Under the pieces are notes generated by a model. The model was not told the origin of the DNA. It made no database searches and saw nothing but the letters and a program-made list of their open reading frames with translations. A stretch of DNA of 64,000 nucleotides, from NCBI RefSeq assembly GCF_016612535.1, contig NZ_JAENXS010000002.1, positions 310,001-374,000 on the forward strand. The letters are read 5' to 3'. Positions 9,844-22,009 of this stretch are shown in pieces; position 1 is the stretch's first letter; each line of letters opens with the position of its first letter. This stretch comes from Bradyrhizobium diazoefficiens (GTDB taxonomy: Bacteria; Pseudomonadota; Alphaproteobacteria; Rhizobiales; Xanthobacteraceae). A program made the position numbers and the translations under genes.

Positions 9844-10233
9844 ATGCAGACCGTTGTCATCGTCATCCACCTCATGATCGTCGCCGTCATGATCGGCGCC
9901 GTGCTGCTCCAGAAGTCGGAAGGCGGCGGCCTCGGCATGGGCGGAGGCGCGGGCTTCATGTCGAGCCGCGGCACTGCGAATCTGTTGTCGCGAACCACCG
10001 CGGTCCTCGCCGCGGGCTTCTTCCTGACCAGCCTGTTCCTGTCCTGGTATGCCGGCTACAACCGTGCGCCTTCGTCGATCATCGGCACGCCGGCGTCGCA
10101 GACCCAGCCGGCCGGCGGCGGGCCGATCACCCCGCCGACCTCGGGCGGCATCCTGGATACGCTGAAGAAGGCGGACGAGCAGCAGCAGGCCCCGGCAGCG
10201 CCAAGCGGTCCGCAGGTGCCTCGCTCGCAATAA
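9844..10233 (+). CDS. secG: Preprotein translocase subunit SecG
   Basis: Small inner-membrane subunit of SecYEG that assists protein export. 129 residues with two membrane helices: TVVIVIHLMIVAVMIGAVLL at the N-terminus and TTAVLAAGFFLTSLFLSWY, separated by the conserved Gly-rich cytoplasmic loop KSEGGGLGMGGGAGFMSSRG. The C-terminal tail is Pro/Gly/Gln-rich, as in alphaproteobacterial SecG. A good ribosome site (GGAAGGACACT) precedes the ATG. The tpiA-secG-pyrG order is common in this class. Confidence 0.96.
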   Translation: MQTVVIVIHLMIVAVMIGAVLLQKSEGGGLGMGGGAGFMSSRGTANLLSRTTAVLAAGFFLTSLFLSWYAGYNRAPSSIIGTPASQTQPAGGGPITPPTSGGILDTLKKADEQQQAPAAPSGPQVPRSQ

Positions 10234-10387
10234 AGCAGGGGGGCCATGCAGGGCGGTGGCTAGCGTCCTGCATCAACAGTCCCCATCAACGCTCTGTCAC
10301 CACTCTTAGTTTTGGCTCACCCACAGGCCCGCAGATTCTTTGGGGCGGAATGCGAATCGCTTTGGCGAATCGAATTCGAGGGATTAG

Positions 10388-12031
<1,644 letters not shown>

Positions 12032-12067
12032 TGTCGCAAAGCGCGGCGCTCAATGGACCCGGGTGAC

Positions 12068-12814
12068 TCACGTTCCGGTCCTGACGGCCGGCGGGTCGAT
12101 TTGAAGACTTGGCGTATCCAGGCCAAAGGTATCGCGAAGACCGATCTCGCCCGCGGTCGTTACCTGCACTGCCCGTGTGCCATTCACCCGGATCAGCCAG
12201 TTGAGCTCCATGCAGCGTCGCTGGATTTCAGCTCCGATGTGACCGGCGATGTGATACCGGCGTTCGCTCCAGTCGAGGCATGGCCTGCAAAAGATGCGCT
12301 TGCTCTGGCGCGTTCGGCTCAGCTCGACGCCGAATTTCCTCAAGACCTTCGCGCCGGCATCAGTGACGTCGCCACCATCCTGGCCGAGCACGACGCAGCC
12401 GCAGGCGATGAGAGAGTCTGCAATCGCAACGCCTAACCTGCCCGCCAAGTGATCGTAGCACGTGCGACCGAGCCGCAGCGCGTTGTGGCGCGCCGATCGA
12501 GGGTGATATCGCTGGGGAACTTCCAGAGCAGCCACCAGCTTCATGGCCTCGAGCATGCTTGCGACCAGCGGCGATGCGATCTGGTAGTACCGATAGCTGC
12601 GCTTCTTGGTCACCGAGATGAGCCGGGCATCGACCATCTTGGACAGGTGCTCACTGGCCGTCGGTCGCGAAATCCGCGCAAGAAACGCCAGCTCGCTTCC
12701 TGTCAGCGATTGGCCGCCCATGAGCGCTGACAACATGGTCGCGCGCGCGGTATCGCCGACGAGCGCTGCCACTTCGACCATGTTTGCCGATGCAGACATG
12801 GTCTTCCGTATCAT
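12068..12814 (-). CDS. ArsR-family winged-helix regulator with C-terminal extension
   Basis: DNA-binding repressor-like protein, about 248 residues. Residues 10-85 form an ArsR-type winged helix: DTARATMLSALMGG, ELAFLARISRPTASEHLSKM (recognition helix) and KKRSYRYYQIAS. The C-terminal half has the RTCYDHLAGRLGVAIADSL and CLDWSERRYHIAGHIG segments seen in long ArsR relatives; no obvious N-terminal metal-binding CxC is present. The start at 12814 lacks a ribosome site; ATG 12799 (MSASANMVEV) has GGAAGA upstream and may be better. Divergent from the RidA-SnoaL gene, which is its most likely target. Confidence 0.85.
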   Translation of the reverse strand: MIRKTMSASANMVEVAALVGDTARATMLSALMGGQSLTGSELAFLARISRPTASEHLSKMVDARLISVTKKRSYRYYQIASPLVASMLEAMKLVAALEVPQRYHPRSARHNALRLGRTCYDHLAGRLGVAIADSLIACGCVVLGQDGGDVTDAGAKVLRKFGVELSRTRQSKRIFCRPCLDWSERRYHIAGHIGAEIQRRCMELNWLIRVNGTRAVQVTTAGEIGLRDTFGLDTPSLQIDPPAVRTGT

Positions 12815-12946
12815 TGTTCACGCCAGCACAACAAGCGAGCAGAGTTCGGCGCGCGCCAAACTCGCAGAGCGAGACAATCGACACGCGGGATGCGACAGGA
12901 GGGGCATGTTCGGTCCATCCGATCAACAGACCCGGAGGAGGCGATC

Positions 12947-13720
12947 GTGAAACGCGAACCCATCAGAGTTGAGCCTGTTTCCACCTTTCTGGAACGACGG
13001 CGGAAGGGACCGGTCTGTCCGGTCATTGTCGCCGGCGAGACGGTTTATGTATCGGGCTTGCCGCCATTTGATCCAGCCAACGGCGAAGTCAAGCGATTGC
13101 CGTTCGTGCAGCAGGCCGAGATCGTGCTCGACCAGATGAAACTCTGTCTGGAGGTCGCCGGCTCATCGTTGCAACAGGTCGTGAAATGCAACGTCTACTG
13201 CACACCTGAAAGCTCGAACTTCAAAGCATTCAACGCGGTGTATCAACGCTATTTTCCCGTCTCGCCGCCTGCGCGCATCTTTCTGACGGTGCCGTCCTGG
13301 CCCGGTGAATTCGACGTGGAAGTCGATTGCGTTGCGATCAAGTCCGATCTGGAGGATGGACCGTCGGCAAGGGATATGAACGCACTGACGCACCTCAACG
13401 CCGGCTATATGGGCTCGGTTGCCACGAGAGATGTTGATTGGTTCCGCGAACATTTGAGTGATGATTTCCTCAACAGCAACCCTGATGGATCAGTGGTCGA
13501 CCGCGCAGGGTTCATTGAACAGATCGCGAAGCCCGTAACCATATCGAACCTGGGATATGAGGACGTGCGGATCCGGATCATGGGTGACATGGCGATTATT
13601 CATGCGCGGACGACGTACACAAAGGCCGATGGATCGGCCGGCTTCGGGCGATACACCGACAGCTGGGCGCGTCGTGCTGGCCGCTGGGTTTGCGTTGCTG
13701 CGCACGTCACCCGGGGATGA
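12947..13720 (+). CDS. RidA (YjgF/UK114)-SnoaL-like fusion protein
   Basis: About 257 residues. The first half is a RidA-like domain (deaminates reactive enamine/imine intermediates); the ligand Arg in PPARIFLTV and the VEVDCVAI strand are conserved. The second half (from about residue 145) resembles a SnoaL/DUF4440 cone-fold domain: DWFREHLSDDFLNSNPDGS, YTKADGSAGFGRYTDSW, WVCVAAHVTR. The start is set at GTG 12947 because GGAGGAG lies 6 bases upstream; an ATG 57 bases earlier has no such site. Divergent from an ArsR regulator. Its substrate is unknown; the fusion suggests detoxification of a small metabolite. Confidence 0.85.
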   Translation: MKREPIRVEPVSTFLERRRKGPVCPVIVAGETVYVSGLPPFDPANGEVKRLPFVQQAEIVLDQMKLCLEVAGSSLQQVVKCNVYCTPESSNFKAFNAVYQRYFPVSPPARIFLTVPSWPGEFDVEVDCVAIKSDLEDGPSARDMNALTHLNAGYMGSVATRDVDWFREHLSDDFLNSNPDGSVVDRAGFIEQIAKPVTISNLGYEDVRIRIMGDMAIIHARTTYTKADGSAGFGRYTDSWARRAGRWVCVAAHVTRG

Positions 13721-13899
13721 GGCGTACAGGAGTCTCGCGGCGCCGCAGCAATTTGGTTGATTTCGGAACGAAATGGAGATTCTGGCTCGCGCTTGCGGAG
13801 CTGGGCTCTCGAATCGTCATGCGTGCCGCGCGCGATCGCATCAAGACACCTCCTAGGGCAATCGCTATAACCGCCGCGCGAGAAAATTGGAGGGAATGG

Positions 13900-14226
13900 A
13901 TGATCTACGAAATGCGCCAGTATCGCTGCGTGCCCGGCCGTCTGCCGGCGCTGCTCAAGCGCTTTGACACCATCACGCTGAAAATCTGGGAAAAGCACGG
14001 CATCAAGCAGGCCGGCTTCTTCACGACGCTGATCGGGGACTCCAATCAGGAACTGACCTATTTCCTGGCCTGGGAGTCGCTCGCCGACCGCGAGAAGAAG
14101 TGGGGCGCATTCATGATCGATCCGGAATGGATCGAGGCGCGTGCCAAGACGGAAGCGGACGGCCAGATCGTTGCCAATATCGTCAGCCAGATCCTGGCGC
14201 CGACCGCCTTCTCGTCGGTCAAGTAG
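13900..14226 (+). CDS. NIPSNAP family protein
   Basis: Small (108 aa) dimeric alpha/beta-barrel protein of the NIPSNAP family. Typical features are the start MIYEMRQYRCVPGRLPALL, the KHGIKQAGFFTTLIG segment, and YFLAWESLADREKKWGAFM. Start chosen at ATG 13900 behind GGAGGGAATGG; in-frame upstream codons are not family-like. Biochemical role is not established for bacterial members. It stands alone between the RidA fusion and kdsA. Confidence 0.9.
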   Translation: MIYEMRQYRCVPGRLPALLKRFDTITLKIWEKHGIKQAGFFTTLIGDSNQELTYFLAWESLADREKKWGAFMIDPEWIEARAKTEADGQIVANIVSQILAPTAFSSVK

Positions 14227-14244
14227 CGGCTTCCCGCGCGGGGG

Positions 14245-14264
14245 GCGTCGGGAGACCCCGACGC
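14245..14264 (+). terminator. Hairpin after NIPSNAP gene
   Basis: GCGTCGGG-AGAC-CCCGACGC, a perfect 8-bp stem with 4-nt loop 18 bases after the stop, followed by AACCCTGTTATTC. A plausible but T-poor intrinsic terminator. Confidence 0.5.
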
Positions 14265-14352
14265 AACCCTGTTATTCTGATAGCCCGGGCCGAATGGGGT
14301 TGATCGGCCCCTCATCACCGCTATGGTCGCGGCGAAACGAGGGACATTGGCC

Positions 14353-15216
14353 TTGAGCTCTTCACCATCCGCGGCCCCGGTCGTCAGCGTTGGCACGGTC
14401 AAATTCGGCAATGATCTGCCGATCGCGATCATTGCCGGGCCGTGCCAGCTCGAAAGCCGCCAGCATGCGCTGGAGGTGGCCTCCGCGCTGAAGGAGATCG
14501 CCGCGCGGCTCAAGGTCGGCCTTGTCTACAAGACCTCGTTCGACAAGGCCAACCGCACCAGCGCTTCGGCTGCGCGCGGCCTCGGGCTTGCGCAGTCGCT
14601 GCCGATCTTCGCCGAGATCCGGTCCTCGCTGGGTCTGCCCGTGCTGACCGACGTGCACGATGCCGCGCAATGCGCCGATGTCGCGCAGGCCGTGGACGTC
14701 TTGCAGATTCCGGCCTTCCTGTGCCGGCAGACCGATCTGCTGCTGGCGGCGGCCGCAACCGGCAAGGTCGTCAACGTCAAGAAGGGCCAATTTCTCGCGC
14801 CCTGGGACATGACGAATGTCGTGAGCAAGATCACCAGCGCCAACAATCCCAACGTGCTCGTCACCGAGCGCGGCGTTTCCTTCGGCTACAACACCCTGGT
14901 GTCGGACATGCGCGCGCTGCCGATCATGGCGCGCACGACCGGCGCGCCCGTGATCTTCGACGCCACCCATTCGGTGCAGCAGCCGGGCGGGAAGGGCGCG
15001 TCTTCGGGCGGCGAGCGCGAATTCGTGCCGGTGCTGGCGCGCGCAGCCGTCGCCGTCGGCGTCGCCGGCGTCTTCATCGAGACCCATCCCGATCCCGATC
15101 GCGCGCCGTCCGATGGACCCAACATGGTGCCGCTACGCGAATTCGAAGGGCTGATCCGCACGCTGATGGCGTTCGATACGCTTGCCAAGAGTACGTCGAA
15201 GAGCACACCGCGCTGA
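14353..15216 (+). CDS. kdsA: 3-deoxy-8-phosphooctulonate (KDO-8-P) synthase
   Basis: Condenses phosphoenolpyruvate with arabinose 5-phosphate to KDO-8-phosphate for the lipopolysaccharide inner core. Hallmarks of the aldolase barrel are [57 protein letters not shown] and [16 protein letters not shown]. Start set at TTG 14353 ([11 protein letters not shown] follows) because GAGGG sits 9 bases upstream; TTG 14347 and ATG 14323 are alternatives. The stop overlaps the MFS start by one base (TGATG). Confidence 0.97.
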   Translation: MSSSPSAAPVVSVGTVKFGNDLPIAIIAGPCQLESRQHALEVASALKEIAARLKVGLVYKTSFDKANRTSASAARGLGLAQSLPIFAEIRSSLGLPVLTDVHDAAQCADVAQAVDVLQIPAFLCRQTDLLLAAAATGKVVNVKKGQFLAPWDMTNVVSKITSANNPNVLVTERGVSFGYNTLVSDMRALPIMARTTGAPVIFDATHSVQQPGGKGASSGGEREFVPVLARAAVAVGVAGVFIETHPDPDRAPSDGPNMVPLREFEGLIRTLMAFDTLAKSTSKSTPR

Positions 15217-16427
15217 TGCACCAGCCTGTGACCAGGCCGCCCTCCGACCAGAAGTTTCCGCCGGCGATCAACATCATCGCGCTCGCCGGATTCTCCGCGG
15301 CCTTGTCGACGCGCGCGCTCGATCCCGTGCTGCCGCACGTTGCGGAGGATTTTTCCATCAGCATCACCACGGCCGCGAGCATCGCGGCCGGCTTTGCGCT
15401 GATCTATGCGCTGGTGCAGCCTGCGGTCGGCGCGGCCGCCGATCTGTTCGGCAAGGCGCGGCTGATGACGCTGTGCCTGGCGCTGCTTGGCGTCGCCTGC
15501 ATTCTGGGTGCGCTCACGACCAGTTTTTCGGGCCTGTTCGCAACCCGCATCCTGGCCGGTATCGCCTCCGGCGGTGTGTTTCCGGTGGCGCTTGGCCTGA
15601 CCGCCGATCTCGTCGCGCCGGCCAAGCGACAGGTCGCGATCGGACGCACCATGGCGGGGTCGATGACCGGCAATCTGCTCGGCGCGTCCGCAAGCGGCAT
15701 CATTGGCGATTTCGCCGGCTGGCGCGGCGTGCTCGTGATCCTTGGCGCGCTTGGCCTGATTGCCGCCGTCGCGGTTGCGGCAGGTTTTCGCGGCGCCGCG
15801 CTGACGCCGCCGCCGAAGACCGACCTGAGAACCTTGAGACAAGGCTACCGCACCATCTTCGCCAATCCCAACACGCGCTACTGCTACTCCGCCGTGTTCG
15901 TCGAAGGCTGCTGCGTGTTCGGCTTGTTTCCCTTCATCGCGGCATTCCTGTTCGATCTCGGCGAAAAATCATTGTCGATCGCCGGCATCGTGATCGCGGG
16001 TTTTGCGGTCGGCGGGTTGCTCTATACGTTCATGGTCTCGCGCATGCTGCCGCGGCTCGGCGTCAAGGGCATGATGATCGCTGGCGGTTGCCTCGTGGCG
16101 CTGCAACTCGGCGCGCTCGCCTTCGGTCCCGGCTGGAAGCTGCAATTCGCCAGCATGCTGGCGATGGGCTGGGGTTTCTACATGATCCATGGCTGCTTGC
16201 AGGTGTTCGCCAGCGAGCTGTCGATCGGGGCGCGGGCGACCGCGATGTCGCTGCACTCGTTCTTTTTCTTCATGGGGCAGACCGTCGGACCGCTGGCCTA
16301 CGGCCTCGGCCTCCAGCACGGCGGCAAGGTGCCGACGCTCCTTGCGAGCGCCGCGATCATCGTGGTGCTGGGCTTCGTCTGCGCCCAGCTGCTCAAGCCG
16401 CGGGCACCGTCCGACGCGCGCGCGTGA
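15216..16427 (+). CDS. Major facilitator superfamily transporter
   Basis: Predicted 12-helix inner-membrane transporter of 403 residues. The N-half resembles drug/sugar-efflux MFS proteins: SISITTAASIAAGFALIYAL in early helices, the loop motif ADLFGKARLMTLCLALLG, and RILAGIASGGVFPVALGL. The C-half has repeated Gly-rich helices (SIAGIVIAGFAVGGLLYTFM). Its ATG overlaps the kdsA stop codon by one base, indicating translational coupling; substrate is unknown. The same frame stays open upstream through kdsA, but that part is antisense to normal codon usage and not part of this protein. Confidence 0.9.
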   Translation: MHQPVTRPPSDQKFPPAINIIALAGFSAALSTRALDPVLPHVAEDFSISITTAASIAAGFALIYALVQPAVGAAADLFGKARLMTLCLALLGVACILGALTTSFSGLFATRILAGIASGGVFPVALGLTADLVAPAKRQVAIGRTMAGSMTGNLLGASASGIIGDFAGWRGVLVILGALGLIAAVAVAAGFRGAALTPPPKTDLRTLRQGYRTIFANPNTRYCYSAVFVEGCCVFGLFPFIAAFLFDLGEKSLSIAGIVIAGFAVGGLLYTFMVSRMLPRLGVKGMMIAGGCLVALQLGALAFGPGWKLQFASMLAMGWGFYMIHGCLQVFASELSIGARATAMSLHSFFFFMGQTVGPLAYGLGLQHGGKVPTLLASAAIIVVLGFVCAQLLKPRAPSDARA

Positions 16428-16467
16428 TGGCGTTGCAGCTTAGCGCGCTTGCCGCGGAAATATCGTT

Positions 16468-18354
<1,887 letters not shown>

Positions 18355-18388
18355 GCCGGCGTTTCAACAAGGACACGGGAGGATCGAC

Positions 18389-19528
18389 ATGAGCGACGGC
18401 AAGACCGGCCTGCAACTGCGTTCGCTGATCAAGAAGAGCGGTGAACTCGAAATCTCGCTTTTGGACGTGCCGACCCCCGAGCCCGCGGACGACGAGGTCG
18501 TCGTCCGCATCGAGGCGGCACCGATCAACCCGTCCGACCTCGGCCTGCTCGTTGGCGCTGCCGACATGAGCACGGCCAAGGCGTTCGGCACGAAGGAGGC
18601 GCCAATCATCACCGCAAAGGTGCCTGACGCTGCGATGCGCGCGATGGGGGCGCGGCTCGACCAATCCTTGCCAGTTGGCAATGAGGGCGCCGGCGTCGTC
18701 ATCAAGACCGGTTCGTCCGATGCTGCGAAGGCGCTGATGGGCAAGACGGTCGCGATGATCGGTGGCGCCATGTACGCGCAGTACCGAACGCTGAAGGCGA
18801 GGGACTGCCAGCCGTTGCCCGAGGGCACGAGTGCGGCGGAGGGCGCGTCCTGGTTCGTCAATCCGCTCACCGCGCTCGGCATGACCGAGACGATGCGGCG
18901 CGAAGGCCACAAGGCCCTTGTGCACACCGCAGCTGCCTCCAATCTCGGCCAGATGCTGAACAAGATCTGCATCAAGGACGGCATCGGGCTCGTCAACATC
19001 GTGCGCAGCAGGGAGCAGGCGGAGATCCTGAAGAAGATCGGCGCCAAGCACGTTGTCGATTCCAGCGCGCCTGATTTCCTCGACGATCTCACGGCCGCGC
19101 TGGTCGAGACCGGTGCCACCATCGCCTTCGATGCCATCGGCGGCGGCAAGCTCGCCGGCGACATCCTCAACTGCATGGAGATCGCGATCAACAAGACGGC
19201 CAAGGAATACAGCCGCTACGGTTCCAGCGTGCACAAGCAGGTCTATGTCTACGGCGCGCTCGATATCCGTCCGATCGAACTGCCGCGCGGCTTCGGCATG
19301 GCCTGGGGTGTCGGTGGCTGGTTGCTGACCCCGTTCCTGCAGAAGATCGGGCCTGCCGATATCGGTCGGCTGCGTCAGCGCGTCGTGAGTGAACTGAAGA
19401 CCACCTTTGCCAGCCACTACACCAAGGTCGTGTCGCTTCCTGAGGCGCTCGATCCGGTCAATATCGCGGTGTACGCCAAACGCGCGACCGGCGAAAAATT
19501 CCTCATCGATCCGAATAAATTGTCGTGA
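18389..19528 (+). CDS. Zinc-binding dehydrogenase / quinone-oxidoreductase-like MDR protein
   Basis: Medium-chain dehydrogenase/reductase superfamily member, 379 residues. N-terminal GroES-like domain (VVVRIEAAPINPSDLGLL, VGNEGAGVVIKTG) and Rossmann domain with VHTAAASNLGQML in place of the usual GxGxxG, and IAFDAIGGGKL. The pattern is that of NADPH-dependent quinone reductase-like proteins lacking structural zinc cysteines. Begins shortly after eno, behind GGGAGGATCGAC. Natural substrate is unknown. Confidence 0.88.
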   Translation: MSDGKTGLQLRSLIKKSGELEISLLDVPTPEPADDEVVVRIEAAPINPSDLGLLVGAADMSTAKAFGTKEAPIITAKVPDAAMRAMGARLDQSLPVGNEGAGVVIKTGSSDAAKALMGKTVAMIGGAMYAQYRTLKARDCQPLPEGTSAAEGASWFVNPLTALGMTETMRREGHKALVHTAAASNLGQMLNKICIKDGIGLVNIVRSREQAEILKKIGAKHVVDSSAPDFLDDLTAALVETGATIAFDAIGGGKLAGDILNCMEIAINKTAKEYSRYGSSVHKQVYVYGALDIRPIELPRGFGMAWGVGGWLLTPFLQKIGPADIGRLRQRVVSELKTTFASHYTKVVSLPEALDPVNIAVYAKRATGEKFLIDPNKLS

Positions 19529-19561
19529 TCTGCGAAGGCAGGTCAACCAAAAGAGATCTTG

Positions 19562-19630
19562 CCTTCTGAGCGAAGCGGGAGATTGTTCCGCCGCGTTGAA
19601 AGCGGAAAACCGCAACGCGCGCTCAGAAGG
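19562..19630 (+). promoter_or_regulatory. Long inverted repeat in leader of the metallo-hydrolase gene
   Basis: Perfect 11-bp arms CCTTCTGAGCG (19562-19572) and CGCTCAGAAGG (19620-19630) enclose 47 bases that contain a smaller CCGC/GCGG hairpin. The 3' arm includes the AGAAGG part of the ribosome site of the following gene, so folding would hide it. Could equally be a terminator of the upstream gene. Confidence 0.4.
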
Positions 19631-19640
19631 GGACATCGCC

Positions 19641-20639
19641 ATGACCGATCTCAATCGCCGTCATCTGTTTGCAGGCGCCGCCGCGATCGGCGCAGTTGCC
19701 ATGGCCGGACTGCGACCAATTGCAACCAATGCCGCAGTGCCGCAAGCCGGCGCGCAGGCGCCGGGCTTCTACCGCTAGAAGGTCGGCAGCTTCGAGTGCA
19801 CCTCGATCAACGACGGTGCGCGCAGCTTCCCGATGCCGGACACGTTCGTGACCAACATCCCTAAGGAGGAGGCGCTCGCCGCTTCGGACGCCGCCTACAT
19901 GCCGAAGGGCATGGTCACGGTGCCGTTCAATCCGCAACTCATCAACACCGGTTCCAAGCTCGTGCTGATCGACACCGGCAACGGCATTGCGAACTTTGAG
20001 GCGACCAAGGGCGCGGTCGGCCGTACACTGCAAAACCTTCAAGCAGCCGGCATCGATCCGAATAGCATCGACGTCGTGCTGCTCTCGCATCTGCATCCCG
20101 ACCACACCAATGGCATCCGTTTGGCCGATGGTGCGATGGCCTTTCCCAACGCCGAGATCATGGTGCCAGCCAAGGATTGGGCGTTCTGGACCAGCGAGGA
20201 CAACGCGTCGAAAGCCGAGTCCAATCCGATGATGAAGAATTACTTCGCCAACGTGAAGAAGACCTTTGCCGGCCTCCAATCCAAGGTCACCAAGTACGAT
20301 TGGGGCAAGGAGGTTGCACCCGGCATCACCTCGATCGGAACGCCGGGCCACACGCCGGGGCATACTTCGTTCGCGGTCCCATCGGGCGACAAGAAGATAC
20401 TGATCCAGTCCGACGTCACGAACATTCCGGAATTCTTCCTGCGCAATCCGGACTGGCATGTGATTTACGACACTGACGCCGCGTTGGCGCAGGAAACGCG
20501 CCACAAATTCTACGACATGGCAGCGGCGGAGAAGGCGACCGTGGTCGGTTTCCACTTCACCTTCCCCTCGGTCGGACATGTCGAGAAGGACGGCGCCAAG
20601 TACCGCCTGATTCCGTCGGCGTGGAATCCGACGATCTGA
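19641..20639 (+). pseudogene. Tat-exported metallo-beta-lactamase-fold hydrolase, interrupted by an in-frame amber codon
   Basis: The frame starts at ATG 19641 behind AGAAGGGGA, with a twin-arginine signal (NRRHLF, then a hydrophobic stretch and a likely cleavage before APGFYR). A TAG at 19776-19778 interrupts it; the same frame continues at once with KVGSFECTSINDGARSF and stays open to 20639. The remainder has the metal motif SHLHPDHTNG, the second-metal loop GTPGHTPGHTSF and a C-terminal HFTFPSVGHV. Length without the stop would be about 331 residues, normal for the family. This may be a true nonsense mutation, a sequencing error, or rare readthrough; without readthrough, any product from internal starts would lack export signal. 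Confidence 0.8.
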
Positions 20640-20665
20640 TCGATTTGCAGATTTGCAGGAATGAC

Positions 20666-20695
20666 CGGGCCGCCGCTTGGCGGCCCGATTGTTTT
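20666..20695 (+). terminator. Intrinsic terminator after metallo-hydrolase gene
   Basis: CGGGCCGCC-GCTT-GGCGGCCCG followed by ATTGTTTT: a 9-bp perfect stem, 4-nt loop and T-rich tail, 26 bases after the stop codon. The best rho-independent terminator in the window. Confidence 0.8.
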
Positions 20696-20821
20696 GGGCG
20701 ACCATCTGCTTTCGAGAAACTCAGTGTTTCCAAATCGGGTCGGTTCATGCACTTGCATCCATCGATCCGGATGGCTTAAGTGCCGCCCGGCACTTTCCCT
20801 CAAGGTTTTAAGGATCATCTG

Positions 20822-21373
20822 ATGGCCTACAACATCCTCACGATCGCCGGCAGCCTGCGCAAGGAGAGCTTTTCGCTGAAGATCGCCCATGCGCTCGCCA
20901 AGCTTGCGCCGGCCTCGCTCAAGCTCGAGGTCATCACGCTGGCGGGCATCTCGTTCTTCAATCAGGACCTCGAGGGCGCACCGCCCGCCGACTGGCTTGC
21001 CTTCCGCGACAAGGTCCAGAAGTCCGACGGCGTCATTTTCGTCACGCCGGAATACAACCGCGCCATCCCGGGCGTGCTGAAGAACGCCATCGACGTCGGC
21101 TCGCGGCCCTATGGTAAGAGCTCGTTCAACGGCAAGCCGGTCGGCATCGTCTCGAACTCGCCCGGCCCGCTCGGTGGCGTCAGCGCAGCCAAGACGCTCC
21201 AGAACATCCTGCCGGGCATCACCGGCCCGATCATGCAGCAGCCCGAGATCTACCTGAATGCCGTCGGCGACGCCTTTGATGCCGAGGGGAATCTGACGAA
21301 GGAGTCGCTCAAGCCCGTGCTCCAAGCCTACATCGACGCCTTCGCGGCGCACGTCGCCAAGCACCACGGCTGA
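20822..21373 (+). CDS. NADPH-dependent FMN reductase family protein
   Basis: Flavodoxin-fold reductase of 183 residues. Phosphate-binding loop AGSLRKESFSLKIAHAL near the N-terminus, the FMN contact segment FVTPEYNRAIPGVLKNAID, and SNSPGPLGGVSAAKTLQ typify the NADPH:FMN/quinone (chromate-reductase-like) family. Start ATG 20822 with AAGGAT upstream. It has its own upstream region after a strong terminator, so it is probably transcribed independently. Exact electron acceptor cannot be told. Confidence 0.92.
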   Translation: MAYNILTIAGSLRKESFSLKIAHALAKLAPASLKLEVITLAGISFFNQDLEGAPPADWLAFRDKVQKSDGVIFVTPEYNRAIPGVLKNAIDVGSRPYGKSSFNGKPVGIVSNSPGPLGGVSAAKTLQNILPGITGPIMQQPEIYLNAVGDAFDAEGNLTKESLKPVLQAYIDAFAAHVAKHHG

Positions 21374-21384
21374 GCCTCATTCTC

Positions 21385-21470
21385 CGTCATGGCCGGGCTT
21401 GTCCCGGCCATCCACGTCTTTGCGGTGGCCATGAAGAACGTGGATGCCCAGCACAAGGCCGGGTATGACG
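21385..21470. repeat. Interspersed palindromic repeat, family B copy 1
   Basis: An extended imperfect palindrome: left part CGTCATGGCCGGGCTTG ... CCATCCACG, right part CGTGGATGCC ... GGGTATGACG. The same layout recurs at 63857-63942. Such elements are common between genes in bradyrhizobial genomes (established generally; family name not asserted). Confidence 0.8.
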
Positions 21471-21521
21471 GTTGGGGCTGAGGTTAGCACTTCCTTAACC
21501 AAGCTGGCCCATCTTGCCAAA

Positions 21522-21839
21522 ATGGTCTCCCGCGCGCGCCTCAAATCGATCCTGACCGGCCTTGCCCTCTATGCGATGGCGGCCGCCATCGTCGGCTATT
21601 TCGGCGTCAACGCCTATACCGGCAAATACGGCCTCAACGCCCGCCAGGAGCTCGATCAGGAGATCATCGCGCTGACCAGTGAGCTGGCCCAGCTCAAGCG
21701 CGAGCGCGCCCGGAGCGAGCAGCGCGTGTCGCTGCTGCGCACCGAGAAGATCGACCCCGACATGCTCGACGAGCGGGCGCGCTTTCAGCTCGACTATGTC
21801 AATCCGCACGATCTGGTTCGGATGATCCCGCAGAACTAG
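21522..21839 (+). CDS. ftsB: Septum formation initiator FtsB/DivIC-like protein
   Basis: Bitopic cell-division protein of about 105 residues. An N-terminal cytoplasmic stub (MVSRARLKSI), one membrane helix (LTGLALYAMAAAIVGYFGV), then a leucine-zipper-like coiled coil (QELDQEIIALTSELAQLKRE) and the DivIC-type end ERARFQLDYVNPHDLVRM. It would bridge FtsL and FtsQ in the divisome. No clear ribosome site precedes ATG 21522; the frame is open further upstream. In many Alphaproteobacteria this gene lies directly before pdhA; here about 4.6 kb of other genes intervene. Confidence 0.9.
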   Translation: MVSRARLKSILTGLALYAMAAAIVGYFGVNAYTGKYGLNARQELDQEIIALTSELAQLKRERARSEQRVSLLRTEKIDPDMLDERARFQLDYVNPHDLVRMIPQN

Positions 21840-22009
21840 CGCTTTCCGCGTCTTCCGAAACCGGCATCGAAAGTCGCAGGCACAGAACCGGACGGCGGCT
21901 TGACGGCAGTGTCGGAGCTGGCCCATGGGTTCAATCGCTGTTTCAAGGTTGACGCAGATCAACCGGGCCGTACCGGCTCAGCCTAGACTGCCACCCGGAG
22001 GAAACAGTG

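Noticed and set aside
14442..15215. Upstream extension of the MFS frame through kdsA.
   Set aside because: Translation is Arg-rich and unlike any protein; the real MFS start is the ATG overlapping the kdsA stop.
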